Source of the DNA: Uranotaenia lowii
Lineage: Eukaryota > Arthropoda > Insecta > Diptera > Culicidae
Assembly: GCF_029784155.1 (NCBI RefSeq)
Contig: NC_073691.1
Span: 27,261,976 to 27,325,975 of the forward strand
Length of the DNA stretch: 64,000 nucleotides
Reading direction: 5' to 3'
Under the pieces are notes generated by a model that did not search any database, was not told the origin of the DNA, and saw only the letters and a program-made list of their open reading frames with translations. Below are positions 1 through 12,793 of this stretch, in pieces (the first letter of the stretch is position 1; each line of letters starts with the position of its first letter). The position numbers and the translations under genes are program-made.

Positions 1-736
1 TAGAATATCAAACATTTATTTGTTTTTTTTACACTACACTTCATTACACCACACACATTTTATTACACTGTACAAAAATTTCACGCAGTATGTCCATATC
101 GAGAGATGAAATCAACGGCTGATCGGCTAATGTAAAATCCGCTGGTGAATCCTTCGAAACTATACTACGCGCATTCAGTTTGGCCATAATATCTATGCTT
201 AAGCTTATGCTTATGATACATACACAGCCAGATCTTGTCAGCATCCCGGTGAGTAGTAAAAGTACATTTACTACTCATCTTAACTCGGCCGGGCTCACTG
301 TGCAGTATTGGACGCTGGAGACAACTGGAAGACAGGGAGGAAGAAACGTGGAAACAGTACCATACGTTTCCAACATTCAGTTTGTCCATGATATCTGCGG
401 ACTGGGTCTAAATACACTAAGTTGAAAATTAAAAGTTGACGCCAAAACTCCGCTGGTGAATGCTTCGATACAAATATTTAGTTCCTCCCCATAGAAGAGA
501 GGATTAAATTCTACGGAATTATGTTCCAATACAAACACGTGGCAGTGACAGTCTTTGCGAGTTATATTTAATAGGGAGTCGATGCCCTCGATGTGACCGA
601 GTTCCTGAGCATTCGAGAAAGAGTTCCTCCGAAAAAAAAGGAGATATGGAGTACTACGGGATTCAGTTAGCTATTTCTCCGTGGCTCAGGAAAACTCTTG
701 TTTTTTGATAGCTCAAGTGTCATGTTCAGCTGTTTT

Positions 737-805
737 CCTGTAATTCAGAGGATCATGGTGCCGAGCGGAATAATTGCGATCTTAGTGTATAATTCTTTCT
801 ATTTA
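737..805 (+). repeat. Diverged direct repeat, copy 1
   Basis: About 65 bp beginning CCTGTAATTCAGAGGATCAT is repeated at 1495-1563 as CCTGTGATTCGGAGGATCAT. By eye the two are roughly 80% identical, and both contain a CCGAGCGGAA core followed by CTTAGTG. No coding or RNA family was recognised. Confidence 0.6.
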
Positions 806-1494
806 TTTTTTTTAAACTAATCCCAAAATGAACTGTTTGACAAAATGAAAACAATTGATGTTTGAAAAATTTAAGTTTATTATCGCGTTTTTCATGTTAA
901 GTTTAACAAAAAATTACTCTTTTTCCTTATTTACCTTTTGCGCTATTATTTTCTCTATAAATAAAAAAAATCTTTCGGGCCATGTAAGCGAACTAAGATC
1001 AGCAGCATCGGCCTTGCATGAACCTAGGCTTACGAATCGGGACGAATTAAGGGTTCTTGTGCCCGAAAGTTTTGCTCCAGGATCTCTAAATCCACCGGAA
1101 TCCAGTTCCGGTTGCATATTAATACCGATTTAATCAAGTTGTGTCGTTTTCCACAGGCCTCAACTGAAGTTTCACTAAGCAAACAATCGAATTCGATACT
1201 ATCGGAATAACTTTTACTCTGCGCGAAAACCGACCAACGAACAATGTCAACAACAACAAACGGCAGCCGCAAAAAAGAAAGAGTTGACGATTTGTAATGT
1301 TAAACGGATTTAAACGTTATGCACTGGTGAAAAAGAGAAAGAAAATTTCTCATGCAACGTTAGGAAAACACTGTCCTGAATTCACGACTTTTGTTCGAGC
1401 TCCTTTGTTATTGTTATTCCAAATTTCAGGAGACACGAAGTGTCACGACATTCGAATGAGTGTTCATTCGAATTAAAAAAAACTAAACCATCCC

Positions 1495-1563
1495 CCTGTG
1501 ATTCGGAGGATCATGGTTCCGAGCGGAAAGAATGCACTCTTAGTGGGTAACTTCTCATTTGTT
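1495..1563 (+). repeat. Diverged direct repeat, copy 2
   Basis: Second copy of the unit at 737-805. It lies just downstream of the tandem hairpins at 1432-1473, and the first copy has no such hairpins. Nothing shows whether it is transcribed. Confidence 0.6.
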
Positions 1564-4500
1564 TAAATAACAAGATAAGAGAAATATTTTTTCAAATCAA
1601 TTAAATAGAAGGTTCAAATTCTTCACACAAAATCGGTTTAAGCATCTCGAGCCAGTTTCTTCAGCAGCGACGACAAACCCTTTTATATTTTTCTAGGAGA
1701 GTTTAGCGAGGACACTCTGAAGTTGTGCTTCATGCTATTGTAAAATTGATTCGAATGAGCATAAGACAACCTAACCAAGAGTTTCAAGTCTCGAACGCGC
1801 AAGAAAATAACGAAAAGTAGACAGCGATCGAAGCAAACATAGATGACGACTGTTTTGGTTTAGGTTGAGGGTGTTGGATGATGTTCGAAAACTTTCCAAC
1901 GTCAAATCAAGTCGAAACAACTAAGCCTGAGGAGCATGGCTCGGATTGGAGGAAAACCACGGTTAGTTCGGAACCGTGAGTAGTTTAGATAGAGTGTTAA
2001 CGATATGGTTCCGAGACACCGGAAGCATTGGAACGCTAGACCAAATACTTCTAGTCCACAGTCAATCTTACGCCAGGGCACTGCCGGCAGATTGTACAGC
2101 CAGAGCCGAGCTTGGAACGTATTCTGTTTCGGAACTTTATCAGGGTTGCATGAGTGCTTCAACGATGCATAGAAAAGCGCGATTAAATTTGATTTCTTAT
2201 TTTTCTTTGTATTTTTGTCAACAAATGACGTTTACCTAGCAGCTGTGGATTTTAGAAATAGGAAAACAAGAAAAATGAACCGTTCGAAATAAATTGCTAC
2301 CCCTTGCTTTCGTCATTTCCCAAAGACATGCCCGCATGACTTAGCTCCCGGTTCATCGCGGAATCGGCAACAAATCGACCAACTTTTCGAATCGACGCTC
2401 TTGCAGTACCACTTATCTGCCCCCCAGTTGGGGGGCGAAGAAATAGCATTGTTGAAATTTTAAAGTTGAAATGCACTCCAATATTTTTCTATCAGGGTAG
2501 CATACCTACTTTCTTTCGTTTCAATTCCGCATCTAGGTTTTGGGCGGGGGGGCTTCTTTCGTACGTTTTAAAGTTTACAAACTAAAAACCCCGTACCTAC
2601 CTTCGTTGGTTCATGCCATAGTACATGGAAAATAACAGGTAGGCCATTGCACTTAACCTCACTCGAAAGCTCCGTGTATGTACACAGCATGCTTGCATAC
2701 CAACAAAAATAGTTATGAAAATGTGGCAGTTCAATATGGAATAGCAATCAAAATTGTTAATTTCTCCGTCGATAGCCATTCTATTCTTTTGAAAAGGGCT
2801 TCAGATTAAAGATTGATTCTTCAGGCTCATCGGAAACTATTTTTTGCATTGGATTTTCGGATCTGAACCATAAATAATGAGCATTCAAAAGTAATTTTAA
2901 TCGTGGTCCCTCTTTTTTGAGAGCAAGCAATGTAATATTTTCTTCTGTCTATATAAAAAATTTGATAAATGTTCTAAAATACTTCGTATTTCTGTGATGA
3001 AAAGTCAATTTGTTTGAATTTTCATTAAAATCACAAATGAAAAAGGCCACACAAGGCAAAAATATTGCCAAATTTTAGTTTAAATCGAGAAAAAATCCAT
3101 TGCATATTTCATTTAGCGGTGTTGAAATGCCAAATATAGTTCGTTGCATTAAAATGCATCAGTGCATATTTTTCTCATAATTTTATTTCTTGGCAATTTT
3201 ATGTAAAATGTGGTTTTTTGATAAATTCCATACATTTGCTAGTTTTTTCCATAACTATTTTTCGGGGTCTCTTACCAACACGTTGAAAGAGAGCGGAATG
3301 GCCTACCTTGTATATTTCAAAGTACTATGGGTTCATGCAATTTCTTCAATAGTACTCCAGCACCCATCAAACTGGGATTTGTTTAGGTGTCTTTCTCCAA
3401 ATAAGTTTGGTTTCTTGTTCGCTCCAGTGAGATTGAGAAATCTAAACAAACTGTGGAGAGAATAGTAAACCCACGAATCGTAGTAGGTTGTGACATATAC
3501 ACAATCACTTCTAAACATATTAGAGTAAAAAATTGAAAAAAATAGAAATCTTTTTCAGCAGAGCGAGTTGGCTGTATTTAAATATCAGTTAACTATTCAC
3601 AAACTGTAAGAAATATCTAACAGTTAGAAAACAATATACATTTTTGAAAAATATATGTAAAATTATCAAAACAAAACAATTCAATAGCATGTTTGCTCGG
3701 ATTTAGCTTTTATGCACTTTGGTTCCAAAGGGCTCCAATCATGATTTTGTATCGATTGGCTCACGTTTAATCAATACATAAAAAAAAGAATCAAGATATT
3801 TTAAGTTAGGAAAATGTAAGTTATTTTGAGTTTTTGTCCTTATCCCGGTTTTTAATTCCCATTTTTAAATTTTCTATGCTTTCCAAAATTTGAAATTGAA
3901 CCAAGTTCAAGCAAAGCCAAGTTTATCAATTAGAATTGATTCTGTGTTTTAATGGTGCGTTTGGGTTCTTTTGCATGTAGTATTAATTTGTATCGGCCAT
4001 CTCACAGATAAAATACTGTTTTTTTTATTTATCGCAAGATCTTGAATATCTGTTAAAACTTTCGTTGGACACCCACACATTTATTCTTGACTTTTCCAAA
4101 AATCAATGAAACACTCAAATGCGGTCCAGTTATATGCATTTTAATAATAGAACTGTTTATAGATAAGATGCTGCTGACTGTATTTTAAAGTATTAACAAA
4201 CTAGAATTAATTTTCCATTCCAGAAAACGACATCAAAATTGGTAAATATTTGCGGGAAATGGATCGCCAAACTACGAAGAAAATTTTTGAACATAATATT
4301 TTGCGAACACATTTCGAAGAAAATGACGTGAAACCTGTATAATTTCCATAGAAAATCGTTGTTATTCGTATGTTTGATGAAATGTTTATTATAGAAGAGC
4401 ATTCCGCGTACGATGGGACTTGAGAAACCTCCAGAGCTGGTTAGAATAGTCTACAGTAAAAAAAACCAAAAGAAATGGTGTGATTGATACTTTATTTGTG

Positions 4501-5202
4501 TTTATTTGTTGTTGCTGTTAACCTAGTAGATAGAATCTCAAGTGGAATAGATAAAATAGGTAGTTCACCATAGATTACTGATCAAAAAGCTCTCTCTCAT
4601 AGATTTTTCCTAAGCTCGCTAACATAGAGTTGGAATAACACTAAAGGTAAGACAAATGTTTTACCAACGATTAGTATGATTTTGCCTTTATGAATTTCCA
4701 AACAAAAAAAATGTTCAAGACCCCCTGATGAATTATTTTAAATCTGTGATCAAAGAAAGGGGAAAGTTCCAGCTTTTGAATGGTGAAAAAATTAGCAATG
4801 CTTATTTCCGATAAATAGTTTTTTTATCAGACACACCGTGTTACGTAAAAAAAAGAAAGCTTATTAAAGAAAATTATAAGCAATTCGCACGAAATGTAAA
4901 CAATCTCTGTGAAAGATTGTCCGTCTCGGTGGAAATTTTAAGCTTACCGAGCCTTTTTTATCCCTATAACTTAGAGTTGCCTTCCGTCCCGCAAAAGCGG
5001 GAAATGCCCCGCTTTTTTGTTAAATGTCCCGCTGTCTCGCTTTTTCCTCAAAATGTCCCTCTTTATTTTCTTGGAAAACTTTTACAAAGTTCACTGACTT
5101 ACACTGAAAAAAAAAACAAACCATTGTCTAAATTTGAACTAATTGCTTCATCACAGAAAATCTTTTAAATACATCTTTTTCTAAAAGAAGCAGCATTTTT
5201 AA

Positions 5203-6843
<1,641 letters not shown>

Positions 6844-7685
6844 ATACTCGCTAAATTTGAAATACTCAGAGCCCGACTACCTTTTACTCAGACGTCGCCA
6901 CATGTATGAAGCAGCCGACGACTGATCTTAATAAACTCAGAAATCAGCGGAAAGATTACTCAGATGTCAGAAAATTTGGCACTCAGAGAACTCGAGTGCT
7001 TGAAGGCGACAACTGAGTAAATGTTGATCAGTTTGTTCGAGGCGGTCGGACTTTGTTTGTTTTCGTGCAACAAAAACTGGAAAATTTAGATGGTGAATAT
7101 TCATTTTAAAAGAAATGTCTAGATATGAATCCGATTTTTTTCATATTACAGGGTATACTGTGCCAAAGTTCAAAAGGAAACATTCATCGAAGTGTTGCGA
7201 ACTAATACGTCATCGGAAAAGTCCATGGAAAAGCCCTGCTGGAATGACCTCAAATTATCAACCCAGGCGGTCACTAGGTGCGATGATGGTCAAAATTAAT
7301 TTGCCGTATAGCTTAATTCAGTATGGCATTATGGGTCTGGCCCGGAAGACGAAACTCGACGGGCGAAAACAAAAGTTCATATGAATATGGTTTTTTTAAA
7401 ATAAAGGTGTATACACAATATTTCGACTTTTGTTATTCATCAAATTAACAAATCCATCATTCGTCCGATAATAATACAGGTTTTAACTATTCTAGCATGA
7501 AAAAAGCGGCCAAAAACCGCTCCAGAATCATTCGCCCATTCTGAGTAACCATGACTCAGTTGTCGCGAAAAGGGCTGTTAGTCAGTTCTGAGTAAAAGCC
7601 GTTTAGTCAGAACTGAGTAGGTGCGGTTTTGGCGACAACTGAGTAGCCGTCACTCTGAACTGAGTAGGTGAAAGTTAGCGAGTAT
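6844..7685. mobile_element. Foldback MITE-like element with ACTCAG arrays
   Basis: The ends are inverted: ATACTCGCTAA at 6844-6854 and TTAGCGAGTAT at 7675-7685. Inside, the left arm carries several ACTCAG motifs and GACAACTGAGTAA, while the right arm carries the complement (ACTCAGTTGTCGC, CTGAGTAGG repeated). This gives two arms of about 150 bp with many short, mutually complementary units and an unrelated centre. No transposase is encoded. The boundaries are approximate and no target duplication is certain. Confidence 0.65.
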
Positions 7686-9190
7686 GTTGTTTTTAGTGTC
7701 GAAGGAGGGCAATCTGCCTAATTTACCAATTAAATTAAAAACTTTGAGTAGTTTTGAGAGCCAAGTTTCAGAAAACAGAAAAAATAATCAAAAGTTACCT
7801 TGGTAATTCATAGTATGCTTCAAGCGGACCATAGACTATTTACACAAAAGGGCTGTACAAATTTGATGATTACACAACGATTGTTTGATTCTATGCTCGC
7901 CCACACAAGATACAAACATATTTCACGCGAACACAAACGATTGCTGGCGAAAACAGCAACAGCAACAAAAAAAACCATCTCCACCCCCGCTGGGAGGATG
8001 GTTTGTACAAAATATTTCGATCCCGACTGATTTTACTTAAACCGTTTGGGCGCTCATTCAAGCAGTGCCATACACGATGAAAATCGTGTTCACAGCGACA
8101 ATCTTTCATTGAATTTCATCGCATTTATACAAATGTTGTGTTGTCTGTGGCCCGCTTTATAGATGTTGCGATGTCGATAAACTTCTTCATTGGGCGCCAA
8201 CTCAAAAACCACTTGACAGAACGTCACAAAAATTTGCACAAGTGAACATTTTATAACTAGACAGCTTCACTGAAAATTTCATCAATTTCCATCCATGTAT
8301 TCAAAGGTTATTCACTAAACAAAGTGTTTCTTTTTTTTTTCAAATGCACTCTTTAAGACAGTTATTCGACTTAGGCATAAACCTTCGAGAAGTTTTATCT
8401 AATTGTACGGATGTAGAAGACAAACTTATAAAGTTCGTCACAAAAATATCCATATGTACCAAATTTAAGTCTTGTGTGTCAATCCATCATCATCTTTCCT
8501 ATCCATAAAAATGAAATCGGGCGATATAGTTTCACTACTTGTATGCTTCAATCTTTCCCTTTATTTCTCAATACAAAAAAAATCTAAAAACAGAACAAAA
8601 CAAAAAATATACTAGACGTAGTCGAGATGAAGATGAAAATCCCAGAACAAAAAATTACAAAAAAGTAGAAGTAGAAGTGGAACACAGATGTGACGTGCAT
8701 ATTTCCGTTGCATAGTTTTGGCTAATTTTTATTGTGTTAAATAAGTTCAATGTGGATCATTTTATGTTCTGTGTTGTGTTTATTGTGAACATTAACTGTT
8801 TCGTTTGGTGATTAGTGGTTCCTGAAATCAACGGCATCAAACTGCCCAGAATAAAGTTGGGTTGATTCGCTTGGTTTGTCTGGACTCCATTACCGCCGAT
8901 AAGTATTTTTTTCTTCACTTGATGTTGTGTTCGTTCTATTACGATCATTAACGATCGTCATCGTAGTTGTGTTGAGAGAAGCGGCATAAGCCGTTCCCTT
9001 ATGTTTGAGAGCGTGAGTGCGTGAGATGGATGAACGAGATAGTGAGAGAGTGAGTTCCAAGCAGTGTTCTCGATGCTGTGAGGGATTCTCACCCCATGAG
9101 CTTTACATAAGGTGCGGAGATATTTTGATGCTGTCACAAATACATCAGTGTCTTCAGACTGGTGTGCATGCAATGCGGTCTGATTCGCAT
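7686..9190. other. Intergenic, no gene supported
   Basis: AT-rich sequence without a recognisable domain. Near 8950-9060 there are short palindromes (ACGATCATTAACGATCGT) and a GAGAGTGAG-rich stretch just upstream of the THAP gene, which could be promoter-proximal. Confidence 0.5.
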
Positions 9191-9193
9191 CAA

Positions 9194-9201
9194 TGACGTC
9201 A
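9194..9201 (+). promoter_or_regulatory. CRE-like palindrome TGACGTCA upstream of THAP gene
   Basis: The perfect eight-base CREB/ATF palindrome TGACGTCA lies 67 bp before the THAP start codon. A second perfect copy occurs at 9951-9958, after the gene. Identity to the CRE consensus is seen directly; any function is inference. Confidence 0.4.
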
Positions 9202-9267
9202 TAAGAGTTGTTTGGGTTGCAATTAAGGAAGACTTTTTGATTTAGATAACATTTGTTTAATGAAAAA

Positions 9268-9762
9268 ATGACCAAGTGCTGCATAAAATCCTGCAAAATT
9301 TCGCAGGTCGACGCTAAGAAGCAAAATAGAGCAGTGAGTTTTCATCAGCTAACGAAGGAACCAGCGGTACACAAAAAATGGCTCGCGTTCTGTGGCCGTA
9401 AGTATGGATCCGGCATATACGTGTGCTTCCAGCATTTCGAATTGACGGAGTTTGTCAATGTTTATATGGAAAACGCAAGGAGGGTTCTTATAAAATCTGG
9501 TAAGTATTACTAACTTAGGCCATTATTGCAATATTCTTTATGTTTCGTTTTTCTCCCAGCTTTGCCATCCATTCGTTGCCCTCCAACTGAGTCTGCTCGA
9601 TCCATCAGAGCTAAAGTGAGGAACCGGAAGCAGAAAAGAAAAGAACTTCTACAGAGAAATGCAAACTTGTCCAGGGTGGGAAACAACAGTTCAATCGAGT
9701 CTCTACAGAACAGCACTAACGTCAAGGACCAAGAGCTACCAGACCAAACTGATGATTTGTGA
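9268..9762 (+). CDS. Small THAP-domain zinc-finger protein (one intron)
   Basis: THAP domains are C2CH zinc fingers that bind DNA, found in nuclear factors and P-element-type transposases. Exon 1 (9268-9499) starts MTKCCIKSC and has the family landmarks in order: the first Cys pair, FHQLTKEP, the Trp of HKKWLAFC, and the CFQHF pair with its trailing Phe. The intron is 9500-9559: donor G|GTAAGT, a TACTAAC branch site, acceptor TTCTCCCAG. It joins exon 2 (9560-9762) in phase to give GALPSIRCPP, which matches the usual THAP ending (GAVPSIF). The rest is short and basic (RNRKQKRKELLQ), then acidic, about 145 aa in all. After the TGA another frame reads on plausibly (SDWPEEVIRNLNPPYD, to about 9850), so a frameshift may have shortened the protein. 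It could be a host gene or a domesticated transposase fragment. Confidence 0.8.
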
Positions 9763-9967
9763 GGCGATAAGCGATCCGTTGAAAACCAACTCTGATTGGC
9801 CGGAAGAAGTTATTCGAAATCTAAATCCTCCGTACGATGGAAACAGCGAGGTATTTGAACTATTATTATTAGTATTATAGTACTTTAATCATGTTAATTT
9901 GACAACTTTTCTAGTGAACTGTATTACGCACTGCAGCCCCGATGATGTTATGACGTCATCACTGTAA

Positions 9968-11350
9968 TACACACAATGTTTACGTTTTTTCGATCACCTA
10001 TACCACGGCAAACCGAGTTCATCCACACCTCTACATCTAGCTCATGGATTCTCACCGACAGATGATCAAGTTCTCTGTTTTGGTTTATGCAAGAGAGCTT
10101 TCCACATCAGCTGTCTACCAGACACAGTGGGCTCAAACTTAGAAATTTTCAAAAAAATTAAAAATTTTGTTTTCGTTTGTGATAGTTGTTTGGAAAATTC
10201 AGGGTTTGAAAAAAACTTGAATAACTTGATGAAATTGATAAAAGCTGTTGATGCGAAAGTTGATAGACTGGATAAGAAAATAATTGTTCCGTACGATCTA
10301 AAAAAACAAATACAAGAAATTGCGCGTGATGAAATTAAATCAGTTGTTAGACCAGAAATAGTTGTTAGAGATGATGAGGTCCGGTATCACTTGCGTTCAA
10401 ACTCTAAGAAACGCAAACTGGATGAAAACGACAAAATGCCGGCAGTTTCCTATTCCAATGTAGTGAAATCGACGGTTGCTCAGAATACAGGCAGTAGCAA
10501 AGATAATGAATCAGTCCGACCGAGAAAAATTGAGACGATTAAAGATAAATCTGCGAAAAGTGATAACAACGTTATAAATAATTCGATATTAAAATTGGAA
10601 GAAACTGTTCGTTTGAAACCACTCTCTGAACAGGATATCGAAGTCACACGCAAGGAATTGAAATCATCTCTAGATCCAATAGCTTTAGGAGTTAAAGAAG
10701 TCCGTTACATTGACTCAACAGGAGAGGTGTTTGTCAGGTGTTGGACTAAAGAAAAAGCTCAAGGTTTTATGACACATGCTCAGAAAATTTTCGGCAAGAA
10801 ATACATAATCGACATTAAACAACCCACTAAACCTAAACTGAAAATTGTAGGATTTGATAAAATTGATAATTTTAATGATTTGGATTTTGTTAATTGATTA
10901 AAAAAACAGAATAATTTATCCGATGCAGAAATCACAGTGTTGAAAATCGAGAAAAATGCCAAATGGAAACTTAATCCAATGATTGCTACTATTGAAGTTG
11001 ATGCAGAGACGTTTACTACATTGATAAAACGTGGCAAAGTTAATGTGGGATGGGAAAGATGCAAAATTTATGAAGCAGTAAGTGTGCTTAGATGTTACAA
11101 ATGTTGGCATTTTGGCCATAAAGCTGAACATTGTAATGAACAAACCTGTTGTGCCAAATGTGCTGAAAGTCATGAAACGAAAGAATGTACGGCTCAATAT
11201 GAAAAATGTATTAATTGCTTTAAATTTAATCGTTCAACTAACTCAGACGAAGCAAAGCTAGATATTTGTCATTCGGCTTGGAGCTACGACTGTGAGCTTT
11301 ACAAAAGAAAGGTTATAAAAGCAAAAAAGTTTATTGATTACGGCAAATAG
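9968..11350 (+). pseudogene. LINE ORF1 (RNA-binding, zinc knuckles), one nonsense codon
   Basis: ORF1 proteins of this group bind the element's RNA. The open frame runs from about 9968 past a PHD-like pattern (CFGLCKRAFHISC, then VCDSCL), through a short predicted coil (LMKLIKAVDAKVDRLDKKI) and a basic linker (SNSKKRKLDE). Near the end come CCHC-type knuckles CYKCWHFGHKAEHC and CCAKCAESHETKEC, then CINC. A TGA at 10895-10897 breaks it. The otherwise identical 408-bp copy at 11877-13152 has TCA (Ser) there, so TGA is a recent mutation in this copy. The first Cys pair of the PHD-like finger is not obvious. ORF1 ends at TAG 11348-11350, and ORF2 continues in the same frame. Confidence 0.8.
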
Positions 11351-11866
11351 CAAAAAACTTCAGAGATTTTGTATCTCAATGCTTGTGGATTGATAAATAA
11401 TTTCGAAGAAATTGGTATTGTGATTGAGGAACTAAAACCTGTCGTTATAGTCTTAGTTGAAACCCATCTAACTGTAGACGCAAATTTGAACACACTCGAT
11501 ATCAGAGGTTATACAATGATTAATTGTCTTTCGCATTCGAAACATACTGGTGGTGTTACTATGTTTGTGCAAAATGTATTTGAGATAGATGTTTTACTGA
11601 ATGCCTATCTCGATATGAACTGGATGCTGACCTTAAAATTAAGGAATCGAAAGAAAAGTATCATCGTTGGTGGAATTTACCATTCGCCAAGCGCAAATGA
11701 CGCCCGTTTTATGGATATTCTTGAAAACCTTTGGCTTAGTGATATTGTAGTTGATGAAATTGATAACATTTTTTGTGGCGATTTTAATATCAACTTTAAT
11801 AAAGAAGCAGAATGCAGAGACTTGAAACGTGTTATGGAAGCATATGGGTTTCGACAAATTGTTACA
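11351..11866 (+). pseudogene. LINE ORF2, N-terminal half of endonuclease
   Basis: This is the start of an apurinic-type endonuclease (EEP fold), which nicks the target DNA for the LINE. Visible landmarks are ILYLNACGLINN near the start, VLVETHLT (the catalytic Glu block), GGVTMFVQN, IIVGGIYHSPS and FCGDFNINF (the GDFN block). There is no ATG: the frame opens directly after the ORF1 stop (TAG CAA) in the same frame. It stops being LINE sequence at 11866, where the Penelope chimera is inserted. The missing C-terminal part (STRIDLVFTN, SDHE) is found at 14905 onwards. Confidence 0.85.
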
Positions 11867-11927
11867 ACACAAATTGTTGAGACGATTAAAGATAAATCTG
11901 CGAAAAGTGATAACAACGTTATAAATA

Positions 11928-12793
11928 CAGTCCCTCCACAATCATGGGTCACACACAATTATTAGTCACAGGCCATTTGAACTGTTGATATCTACTGAAC
12001 TAAAAGAAAAATTTTCATACTTTTATTTTTAGTTTATCGATGATATCATCAAAATGCCTTTAAAATATTATGTATGCGTTTGAAAACAGTAAAATTGCTG
12101 TTTGAATAGTTTTTGTCATACGTTAAAAATTATCTGATGAATTATCGCAAAAAATTCCAATGTTATAAGGTTGACATCTTGAACCGTTAAGCCTCTTTTG
12201 CGGGTATTTGAAAAATCCCAACAAAATAAATAAGTCTCATATAAGCAAAAAGGACAAGTTTACGTTTTCCAAGTGAAACTGAGCGAATAAAACGCGAAAT
12301 TTCTAAATAATTTGCAAAATAAAATTGACCCATAATTGTTACAATATCTACCAAATTTCACACAATCATGGGTCACTTTTTTGCTAGCAAAGCAAAACAT
12401 TTCTTGGTTGCTATAGTTCAAACCCAATGCTCCTTGAATTTGTACTATCAAAGAATGCCCCTGAATGTTTGCCAGAAACGCGGTGATTTCCATGTTGATA
12501 TTCGGGTGTTGCCATGGACTTCTATGTGACTAACAATTGTGAGCAATTTGACTAATAATTGTTACGGGCTACAATTTTGACCCATAATTGTGGTTTTGAA
12601 AAACACTTATTGTTTCGGTAAATTATGTTATTTTTTAACAAAACTGAAAATAAAAACACATTTGAACTCAAAGAGGAAGCATTTAATGACTGAAATTCAT
12701 GCAAAGCTTGATATTTGGTCAACTAACACCCAAATAAACAAGCATTTTGTGGTGAAAGGATACGTTAAGTGACTAATGATTGTGGGGGGACTG
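11928..12793. mobile_element. 866-bp TA-flanked MITE (Tc1/mariner-like)
   Basis: Terminal inverted repeats begin CAGTCCCTCCACAATCAT at the left. At the right they read, in reverse complement, CAGTCCCCCCACAATCAT. The target TA is duplicated at 11926-11927 and 12794-12795, and the uninterrupted site is preserved at 10579-10580, which proves the insertion. No transposase is encoded. The TIR-type motif (ACAATNATNGGTCAC and its complement) recurs internally near 11955, 12327, 12360, 12527, 12549 and 12577, perhaps as transposase binding sites. Confidence 0.9.

Noticed and set aside
1600..1622. tRNA-like B box (GGTTCAAATTC) with an A-box-like stretch upstream
   Set aside because: Spacing and A box do not fit and no cloverleaf can be drawn.
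8958..9296. 112-codon minus frame upstream of the THAP gene
   Set aside because: No domain, overlaps the THAP exon and probable promoter; likely chance.
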